Source: Pseudomonadota bacterium
GTDB lineage: Bacteria > Pseudomonadota > Alphaproteobacteria > Rhizobiales > Xanthobacteraceae
Direction of reading: 5' to 3'
Length of the DNA: 64,000 bases
Assembly: GCA_023386885.1 (NCBI GenBank)
Contig: JAEWIX010000024.1
Span: forward strand, 31,613 to 95,612
The notes beneath the pieces are model-generated. The model was not told where the DNA came from. It saw only the letters and a program-made list of their open reading frames with translations, and ran no database searches. The position numbers were made by a program, and so were the translations under genes. Positions within the stretch are counted from its first letter, which is position 1, and each line of letters opens with the position of its first letter. This document shows positions 55,287-64,000 of this stretch, in pieces.

Positions 55287-57491
55287 ATGGACCGTTCACC
55301 GCCGCAATCCCAGTCGTCAGGCCCGCGCATCGTCGATGTGCTGGTGCCGGTGGCGCTCGACCGCGCCTATTCCTATCGCGTGCCGCGCGGGCTGGATCTG
55401 AAGCCCGGCGATGTCGTCAGCGTTCCGCTCGGCGCGCGCGAGGTGACGGCGGTGGTGTGGGCGGAGAACCCCAATCCCGATCCGCGCCTGCACAACCGGC
55501 TCAAGGACATCTCGGAACGGGTCGAGGTGCCGCCGTTGCGCGCGGAACTGCGCACCCTGGTGGATTGGGTCGCGAATTACACGCTGTCGCCGCGCGGCAT
55601 GGTGCTGCGCATGACCTTGCGGATGGGCGAGCATCTCGGGCCGGAACGCGTGCGCGCCGGCGTGCGGCTGGTCGGGCCGCCACCTCAAAGAATGACGCCC
55701 GCGCGCCGCCGCATCATCGAATGTCTCAGCGACGGCCTGCTGCACGGCAAGTCGGACGCGGCGCGCGAGGCCGGCGTCAGCGTCGGCGTGGTCGATGGCC
55801 TTGTGGACGAGGGCACCTTAGCGGTCGAGCCGTTGCCGAAGCCGCCCGCGCCGCCGGCGCCGGACCCGACCTTCGTGGAGCCGGATTTCTCTCCGGATCA
55901 GCAGGTCGCCGCGCAGACGCTGCGCGAGATGGCAGCGGGCGAGGCGTTCGCGGTGGCGCTGCTCGACGGCGTCACCGGCTCCGGCAAGACCGAAGTCTAT
56001 TTCGAGGCGGTGGCGGAAACGGCGAGGCGCGGCAAGCAGGTGCTGATCCTGATGCCGGAGATCGCGCTCACCGGCCAATTCCTCGAGCGCTTCGCGCAAC
56101 GCTTTGGCGTGAAGCCGATCGAGTGGCATTCGGAACTGACGCCGCGCACCCGCGCGCGCAACTGGGCGGCGATCGCGGCGGGCGAGGCGCATGTCGTGGT
56201 CGGCGCGCGCTCGGCGCTGTTTCTGCCCTATGCCGATCTCGGTCTCATCATCGTCGATGAAGAACACGACCAGGCCTACAAGCAGGGCGACGGCGTGCAT
56301 TACCATGCCCGCGACATGGCGGTGGTGCGCGCGCACATCGCGAAAATTCCGATTGTGCTGGCCTCTGCCACACCGTCGGTCGAAACCGAAGTGAATGCGC
56401 GCAAGGGGCGCTATACGCGCGTGCCGTTGCCGTCGCGGTTCGGCGGCCAGCACATGCCGCAGATCGAGGCCATCGATCTGCGCCGCGCGCCGCCGCCGCG
56501 CGGACGATTCATCTCGCCGCCGCTGGCGGAAGCGATCAACCATGCCGTCGAGCGCCGCGAACAGGCGCTGCTGTTTCTCAACCGGCGCGGTTATGCGCCG
56601 CTGACGTTGTGTCGCGCTTGCGGCCATCGCTTCTCCTGCAACATCTGCGATGCGTGGCTGGTCGATCATCGCTTCCGGCAGCGGCTGGTGTGCCATCACT
56701 GCGGCTTCTCGATTCCGCGCCCGCATCAGTGCCCGCATTGCGGGGCGGAGGAATCGCTCGCCGCTATCGGCCCCGGCGTCGAGCGCTTGCAGGAAGAAGC
56801 GGCGGCGTTGTTTCCCGATGCGCGCACCATGGTGCTGTCGAGCGATCTTATTACGTCGATCGAGACCATGCGCGCGGAGCTGAACGCAATCGCGGAAGGC
56901 CGCGTCGATATCATCATCGGCACGCAACTGGTGGCGAAGGGGCACAACTTTCCGCGCCTCAATCTGGTCGGCGTGGTCGACGCGGATCTCGGTTTAAGCA
57001 ACGTCGATCCGCGCGCGGCGGAGCGCACCTTTCAATTGCTCAACCAGGTGATCGGCCGCGCCGGGCGCGAGCAGGGACGCGGCGTCGGTTATTTGCAGAC
57101 CTATCAGCCGGAGCATCCGGTGATGAAGGCGTTGGTCGCGAGTGACCGGCAGGCGTTCTACGACACCGAGATCGAATTGCGCGAGCGCACGCTGTATCCG
57201 CCGTTCGGCCGGCTTGCGAGCATGATCATCTCCGCAGGCGATCGCCCGACCGCCGAAGGCTTCGCGCGCAAACTGGCCTCGGCCGCGCCGCGCGACGAGG
57301 CGGTGCAGGTACTGGGCCCGGCGGAAGCGCCGCTTGCCGTGGTGAAAGGCCGCTATCGCTTTCGCCTGCTGATAAAGTCGGCGCGCGGCGTCGATCTGTC
57401 CGGCTACCTGCGCGACTGGCTCGCCGTCGCGCCAAAGACCAAAGGCAATCTCAAACTGGAAGTCGACGTCGATCCGCAGAGTTTCTTGTAG
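55287..57491 (+). CDS. priA: Primosomal protein N' (replication restart helicase PriA)
   Basis: 3'-5' superfamily 2 helicase that reloads the replisome at stalled forks. The 734 residues include the N-terminal DNA-binding domain (VDVLVPVALDRAYSYRVP), Walker A GVTGSGKTEVYFEAV, the DEEH box (IVDEEHDQAYKQ), and eight zinc-binding cysteines between CRACGHRFSCNICDAW and VCHHCGF plus CPHCGAEES. The start at 55287 is preferred; the open frame extends upstream into the divergent xerC promoter. Confidence 0.96.
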   Translation: MDRSPPQSQSSGPRIVDVLVPVALDRAYSYRVPRGLDLKPGDVVSVPLGAREVTAVVWAENPNPDPRLHNRLKDISERVEVPPLRAELRTLVDWVANYTLSPRGMVLRMTLRMGEHLGPERVRAGVRLVGPPPQRMTPARRRIIECLSDGLLHGKSDAAREAGVSVGVVDGLVDEGTLAVEPLPKPPAPPAPDPTFVEPDFSPDQQVAAQTLREMAAGEAFAVALLDGVTGSGKTEVYFEAVAETARRGKQVLILMPEIALTGQFLERFAQRFGVKPIEWHSELTPRTRARNWAAIAAGEAHVVVGARSALFLPYADLGLIIVDEEHDQAYKQGDGVHYHARDMAVVRAHIAKIPIVLASATPSVETEVNARKGRYTRVPLPSRFGGQHMPQIEAIDLRRAPPPRGRFISPPLAEAINHAVERREQALLFLNRRGYAPLTLCRACGHRFSCNICDAWLVDHRFRQRLVCHHCGFSIPRPHQCPHCGAEESLAAIGPGVERLQEEAAALFPDARTMVLSSDLITSIETMRAELNAIAEGRVDIIIGTQLVAKGHNFPRLNLVGVVDADLGLSNVDPRAAERTFQLLNQVIGRAGREQGRGVGYLQTYQPEHPVMKALVASDRQAFYDTEIELRERTLYPPFGRLASMIISAGDRPTAEGFARKLASAAPRDEAVQVLGPAEAPLAVVKGRYRFRLLIKSARGVDLSGYLRDWLAVAPKTKGNLKLEVDVDPQSFL

Positions 57492-57505
57492 CCGTCACCC
57501 ATTCC

Positions 57506-57558
57506 GTCGTCATCACCGGGCATAGCCGTTCTTCAAACGGCTACACCCGGCCATGACG
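57506..57558. repeat. CCGGGCATAGCCGTTCTTC palindromic fragment
   Basis: CGTCGTCATCACCGGGCATAG and CTACACCCGGCCATGACG are near-inverse around CCGTTCTTCAAACGG. It corresponds to the second half of the element at 20627-20750. Confidence 0.65.
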
Positions 57559-57588
57559 AACTGAGAGGCAATAATCTACGTCGCCATG

Positions 57589-57620
57589 AAAAAGGCCGGT
57601 GCGATCAGCACCGGCCTTTT
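57589..57620. terminator. Bidirectional intrinsic terminator between priA and rlpA
   Basis: AAAAAGGCCGGTGC-GATCA-GCACCGGCCTTTTC is a perfect nine-pair stem with A-run and T-run on opposite sides, so it can end both priA and the convergent rlpA transcripts. Confidence 0.85.
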
Positions 57621-57622
57621 CA

Positions 57623-57683
57623 ACTCAACGCGACTTGAACGCGACTGAACTCAACGCAACGCTACTCAACGCAACACTTACGC
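57623..57683. repeat. Imperfect short tandem repeat
   Basis: The unit CTCAACGCAA/CTTGAACGCGA recurs about five times (CTCAACGCGA, TTGAACGCGA, CTCAACGCAA, CTCAACGCAA, CTTACGCAA) with spacers of 2-5 bases between the rlpA stop and the terminator. No function is known. Confidence 0.55.
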
Positions 57684-57703
57684 AATTACTTTCGCGAAAG
57701 TGC

Positions 57704-58201
57704 TCACATCACTTCCGCGACGACACGGCCGACGCCGCGGCCGGTGAGGCCGATGGCATGCGCTGCGCCCTTGGAGAGGTCGAGCACGCGGCCGCGAATG
57801 AACGGTCCGCGATCGTTGATGGTGACGATCACGCTGCGGCTGCCGTGGGTGACCTTCAGCTTGGTGCCGAACGGCAGGGTGCGATGGGCGGCAGTCATGG
57901 CGTGCTGATTGAAGCGCTGGCCGGAGGCGGTCTTGTTGCCGGCCTCGTTGCCGTAATAGGACGCGATCCCGGAGAAGCTGCGACGGCCGGTCGGGCCGAT
58001 CGATGCATTGGCGTTCAGCCAGGACTTCTCGGCTTTTTGCTTGTGGTGATGATGATGGTGGTGGTGGTGACGGTGATGGTTTCGCGATTTCGCTGAAGCC
58101 TGCGTGATGCTCCCGCCGATCAAGAGAGAGGCGGCGATCAGGGCGACGGTCATGCGCGACCGGTCCAGACGTCGCAGAGCAGATGATGTGGATTGAAGCA
58201 T
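57704..58201 (-). CDS. RlpA-like septal ring lytic transglycosylase family protein with poly-His tract
   Basis: A 165-residue exported protein. A signal segment (SRMTVALIAASLLIGGSITQASA) is followed by a tract with 11 His in 12 residues, then a double-psi beta-barrel domain. Its RlpA core is GIASYYGNEAGNKTASGQRF, TAAHRTLPFGTKLKVTH and VTINDRGPFIRGRVLDLSKGAA. RlpA enzymes cleave stem-less glycan strands at the septum. There is no SPOR domain, so septal targeting must differ. The start ATG at 58201 was chosen by the signal peptide. Confidence 0.9.
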   Translation of the reverse strand: MLQSTSSALRRLDRSRMTVALIAASLLIGGSITQASAKSRNHHRHHHHHHHHHKQKAEKSWLNANASIGPTGRRSFSGIASYYGNEAGNKTASGQRFNQHAMTAAHRTLPFGTKLKVTHGSRSVIVTINDRGPFIRGRVLDLSKGAAHAIGLTGRGVGRVVAEVM

Positions 58202-58846
58202 TAGATAGAAACCCCTTGAAACAAGTATTGCCGCCGACGCGGCAAATGAAACCCCCATACCTGTTGGCGGCGGAAGCGTTGGCTGCTTAATAAGGCGTAA
58301 AATTGGCGGGAACGCCAAGCAATACAGCCATGAAATATCTTGTGATGGACTCACGTATCCGGGCAAGATTTACCGGTTCTTATGGTTAACTCTTAAATAA
58401 CCAATCAATACTTGATAATGTAATAGACATTCTCACGAATACTGTAGTTTTAGAATTCGCTAAGTATTCGCACGCGGATAATTGTGCGCTGCACGCGCCG
58501 CAACAGGCGCGATGACTTGCCAAGCCTCGGACGGAACCTGTCGCCCGAAGCCTGTACGCGGCCAAGCTGCGATGTCGTCTGGCCGGCGCGGGTTCGGCAC
58601 CGGTTTTGCGGTCGTGCGACAAACCGCCCGAACTACAGATGCGACATGGCGGCACCGTTTGCCGTCGTCATGTTGCGCCTGCGCGCGCGCTATGTTAGCA
58701 AGGCCGCGATTTTGACGTCGCCGGGATGCTCCATCCCGGTCGAAAATCAAAGTTTCGATTGAATTCCAGGGGCTTAGATCGATTGGCGCCGCGCTTTCCG
58801 GCGACGGTTTTTCCCTTGCGGATTTGACAGCTTAAAGAGCGCGCGA
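58202..58846. other. Divergent intergenic region, rlpA to atpH
   Basis: About 645 bases that must hold the promoters of rlpA and the atp operon. The stretch 58375-58470 is clearly AT-rich compared with the surroundings and contains the inverted repeat CGAATACT...AGTATTCG (58436-58470). Predicted frames here have composition unlike neighbouring genes, and I judge the region non-coding. I could not place a convincing promoter. Confidence 0.5.
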
Positions 58847-59406
58847 GTGGCAGCAGAAGATCAACCCGTTTCCGGCGTAGCCGGTCGCTATGCGATGGCC
58901 TTGTTTGACCTCGCCCGCGACGAAAAATCCGTCGATGCCGTCAAGGCGGACCTCGACAAGTTCGATGCGATGCTGGCCGAGAGCCAGGATCTGAACCGGC
59001 TGGTCCGCAGCCCGGTTTTCACCTCCGACATCCAGGGCAAGGCGTTGTCCGCCGTGCTGGCGCAGGCGGGCATCACCGGCATTGCCGCCAACTTCCTGAA
59101 GTTGCTGACGGCCAACCGCCGCCTTTTCATCATCCGGGACGCGATCACCTCGTTCCGCGCCCTGGTCGCCAAGTACAAGGGCGAGGCCACCGCAGACGTC
59201 ACCGTCGCGGAAGCGCTCAATGACAAGAACCTCGACAGCCTCAAGGCCGCGCTGAAGGCGGTGACCGGCAAGGATGTCGTTCTCAACGTGAAGGTCGATC
59301 CGTCGATCATCGGTGGGCTTATCGTCAAGCTCGGCAGCCGCATGGTCGACAGTTCGCTTCGCACCAAACTCAATTCGATCAAGCACGCGATGAAAGAGGC
59401 AGGCTG

Positions 59407-59407
<1 letters not shown>
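58847..59407 (+). CDS. atpH: ATP synthase F1 subunit delta
   Basis: Connects the F1 head to the peripheral stalk of ATP synthase at the inner membrane. The 186-residue protein starts VSGVAGRYAMALFDLARDE and has the conserved end IIGGLIVKLGSRMVDSSLRTKL. The start codon is GTG at 58847 behind AAAGAG. First gene of atpHAG-ohr-D; its TGA overlaps the atpA ATG by one base. F0 genes are elsewhere, as usual in Rhizobiales. Confidence 0.96.
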
Positions 59408-60936
<1,529 letters not shown>

Positions 60937-60944
60937 TTTCTTTA

Positions 60945-61048
60945 CCTCTCCCGCTTGCGGGGGAGGTCGACCGGCGCAGCCGGTCGGGTGGGGACCCTTC
61001 GTGCGTGGAATGCCCCCTCCCTAACCCTCCCCCGCAAGCGGGAGAGGG
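60945..61048. repeat. CTCCCGCTTGCGGGGGAG palindromic element inside the atp operon
   Basis: CCTCTCCCGCTTGCGGGGGAGG at the left end is mirrored by CCTCCCCCGCAAGCGGGAGAGG at the right end, and the middle holds GACCGGCGCAGCCGGTC. It can fold as one long hairpin or as three small ones. It lies between atpA and atpG. Confidence 0.8.
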
Positions 61049-61085
61049 GACAAGCTGTGCCCAGGGATGAACAGAGACCGACGAA

Positions 61086-61967
61086 ATGGCTTCACTCAAG
61101 GACATGCGTGTCCGCATCGCCTCGACCAAGGCGACGCAGAAGATCACCAAGGCCATGCAGATGGTGGCGGCGTCGAAGCTGCGCCGCGCACAGAGCGCGG
61201 CTGAGGCGGCGCGGCCCTACGCCGAAAAGATGGATTCGGTGATTTCCAACATCGCCAGCGCCGCGGCGGGGTCACCCGGTGGTTCGCCGCTGCTGGTCGG
61301 CACCGGCAAGGATCAGGTGCATCTGCTGCTGGTCTGCACCGGCGAGCGTGGCCTGTCCGGCGCGTTCAACTCGGCGATCGTTCGTCTCGCCCGCGAGAAG
61401 GCCTACGCCCTGATGAACCAGGGCAAGGACGTGAAATTCTTCTGCGTCGGCCGCAAGGGCTACGAGCAGCTTCGCCGCACCTTCGACAAGCAGATCATCG
61501 GCAACGTTGAGTTGCGCTCGGTGCGCCAGCTCGGCTTCGTCAACGCCGAGGACATCGCCAAGAAGGTGCTGGCTCTGTTCGACGCCGGTGAGTTCGACGT
61601 CTGCACGCTGTTCTATTCGCGCTTCCAGTCGGTGATCTCGCAGGTGCCGACCGCGCAGCAGGTGATTCCGCTGGAGGTTTCTGCCCCGGCCGCGACCGCC
61701 ACCGCTGCCAAGACCTCCTACGAATACGAGCCGGAGGAAGACGAAATCCTCGGCGGCCTGCTGCCGCGTAATCTCGCGGTGCAGATCTTCCGCGCGCTGC
61801 TCGAGAACAATGCCTCGTTCTACGGCGCGCAGATGACCGCGATGGACAACGCCACCCGCAACGCCGGCGAAATGATCCGCAAGCAGACCCTGATCTACAA
61901 CCGCACCCGACAGGCGATGATTACGAAGGAACTGATCGAAATCATCTCCGGCGCCGAGGCGGTCTAA
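61086..61967 (+). CDS. atpG: ATP synthase F1 subunit gamma
   Basis: Central rotary shaft of F1. The 293-residue protein has the N-terminal helix MASLKDMRVRIASTKATQKITKAMQMVAA and the C-terminal helix MTAMDNATRNAGEMI followed by TLIYNRTRQAMITKELIEI. An extra segment with YEYEPEEDEILGG at about 210-225 is usual in alphaproteobacterial gamma subunits. ohr follows 17 bases after its stop. Confidence 0.97.
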   Translation: MASLKDMRVRIASTKATQKITKAMQMVAASKLRRAQSAAEAARPYAEKMDSVISNIASAAAGSPGGSPLLVGTGKDQVHLLLVCTGERGLSGAFNSAIVRLAREKAYALMNQGKDVKFFCVGRKGYEQLRRTFDKQIIGNVELRSVRQLGFVNAEDIAKKVLALFDAGEFDVCTLFYSRFQSVISQVPTAQQVIPLEVSAPAATATAAKTSYEYEPEEDEILGGLLPRNLAVQIFRALLENNASFYGAQMTAMDNATRNAGEMIRKQTLIYNRTRQAMITKELIEIISGAEAV

Positions 61968-61984
61968 GTCGAAGGAGACGCAGC

Positions 61985-62389
61985 ATGGCTTATGTCACCA
62001 AGGCGACGACCAAGGGCGGCCGCAACGGCCGCGCAATGCTCGACAATGGCGGCCTCGCGCTTGCGATGGGCTTGCCGAAGGAGATGGGCGGCGCTGGCGA
62101 AGGCCACAACCCCGAGCAACTGTTCGCGCTCGGCTGGTCGGCGTGCTTCGGTCAGGCGGTGCTCGCGCTCGCCAAGAAGCATGGCCTTGACGGTCAGGCC
62201 GCTGAAGTCGGCTGCAACGTCACCATCGACAAGGACGAAGTCAGCTTCGCGCTGAAGGCCGAACTCTCGCTGCGCATTCCCGGCGCGGACAAGGAGAAGG
62301 TCCAGGCGCTGCTCGAAGACGCTCACAAGATCTGCCCGTATTCCCGGGCCACGCGCAACAACGTGCCGGTGACGCTCAGCGTTCTCTGA
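61985..62389 (+). CDS. Organic hydroperoxide resistance (Ohr) family thiol peroxidase
   Basis: A 134-residue Ohr/OsmC-fold enzyme that reduces organic hydroperoxides with two cysteines: C54 in WSACFG and C117 in ICPYSRAT, the Ohr-specific pair. An Arg in GGRNGRAML and Glu45 in NPEQLFA fit the active-site Arg and Glu. It has its own ribosome-binding site (GAAGGAGACGCAGC) and sits between atpG and atpD, where no ATP synthase subunit gene is expected. Ohr genes are usually near the peroxide sensor ohrR; none is seen here. Confidence 0.9.
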   Translation: MAYVTKATTKGGRNGRAMLDNGGLALAMGLPKEMGGAGEGHNPEQLFALGWSACFGQAVLALAKKHGLDGQAAEVGCNVTIDKDEVSFALKAELSLRIPGADKEKVQALLEDAHKICPYSRATRNNVPVTLSVL

Positions 62390-62418
62390 CACGCGTATTC
62401 GTTAAAGGAGACTCTCTC

Positions 62419-63849
<1,431 letters not shown>

Positions 63850-63888
63850 GGCTGATGAAAGATCAGCGCTGCGACGCTCGCGGCGCGC

Positions 63889-63960
63889 TCCCTCTCCCGC
63901 TCGCGGGGGAGGGTTGGGGAGGGGGTCTTGTCTCCTCCGCATGAAGAAGCCCCCACCCGC
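63889..63960. repeat. Start of a CTCCCGCTCGCGGGGGAG element after atpD (truncated by window end)
   Basis: CCTCTCCCGCTCGCGGGGGAGGG matches the left arm of the elements at 16678-16780 and 60945-61048. The right arm is lost in the G/C homopolymer end of the window. Confidence 0.6.
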
Positions 63961-64000
63961 CCGGGGGGGCCGGGGGGCCCCCCCCCCCCGCCGGGGGGGG
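63961..64000. other. G/C homopolymer end, probable sequence artefact
   Basis: The last 40 bases consist almost only of runs of seven or more G or C. Nothing like this occurs elsewhere in the window, and it follows a strong hairpin arm. It looks like a low-quality contig end rather than real sequence. Confidence 0.7.

Noticed and set aside
57599..58096. Plus-strand frame with LNAT repeats opposite rlpA
   Set aside because: It comes from translating the tandem repeat and the antisense of rlpA.
58381..58400. CtrA-type TTAA-N7-TTAA site upstream of rlpA
   Set aside because: The two TTAA half sites at 58386 and 58393 are only three bases apart.

Overview
The window is GC-rich, gene-dense chromosomal DNA from an alphaproteobacterium. 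The best fit is the Bradyrhizobium/Rhodopseudomonas/Afipia group (Nitrobacteraceae, order Hyphomicrobiales). The reasons are the clustered TCA operon mdh-sucCD-sucAB-lpdA, a class I ccmABCDG set divergent from acnA, alphaproteobacterial families (DUF2794, MtaB, ZapE, an atpHAGD operon without atpB/E/F) and several families of short palindromic intergenic repeats typical of that group. The genus cannot be fixed from the sequence alone. I see no rRNA, CRISPR array, prophage, transposase or integron.

Layout. 1-3.8 kb: the end of a probable DUF2125 gene, ppa, an M20 peptidase, and the convergent yggT-DUF167-folD operon. 3.9-4.15 kb: tRNA-Ala(CGC) with its promoter and a palindromic repeat. 4.2-13 kb: accessory metabolism (crotonase, NTF2-like protein, amidotransferase, SDR, TerB-like protein, nucleotide cyclase, cytochrome P450, MFS_3 exporter). 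13-19.4 kb: two tiny unknown genes, leuC, and the translation/SRP operon ffh-rpsP-rimM-trmD-rplS. 19.5-27 kb: an exported metallo-hydrolase, SIMPL and GyrI-like proteins, dapF-mtaB, an RluA-type enzyme, ftsY and a YciB-like protein. 27.1-33 kb: the cytochrome c maturation operon facing acnA. 33-43 kb: DUF1223, YnfA, a candidate small RNA, DUF2794, a GNAT acetyltransferase, BI-1, a YbbAP-like ABC system divergent from a TesA-like esterase, thpR and zapE. 43-53.5 kb: the TCA/2-oxoglutarate dehydrogenase cluster. 53.5-58.2 kb: a DUF4337 protein, xerC, priA and an RlpA-like protein. 58.8-64 kb: atpH-atpA-atpG-ohr-atpD.

Themes. Energy metabolism dominates: aconitase, malate dehydrogenase, succinyl-CoA synthetase, the OGDH complex, cytochrome c maturation and F1 ATP synthase. 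Two iron-sulfur hydro-lyase genes (acnA, leuC) each carry a short palindrome, GAA-N3-TTC based, at the expected operator position. It resembles the iron control element bound by Irr, and at acnA it is shared with the ccm operon.

The least described features are the repeats. One roughly 100-bp element is read in frame inside a secreted GyrI-like protein, between its start codon and its signal peptide. Others sit inside the ccm, ffh-rplS and atp operons. A pair of CTAGTGT-bounded palindromes supplies the stop codon of one gene and lies directly before the next. A small RNA candidate with a strong terminator lies between ynfA and the DUF2794 gene, and an Ohr-type peroxide reductase gene is embedded in the ATP synthase operon. 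The last 40 bases are G/C homopolymers and look like a sequencing or assembly artefact.
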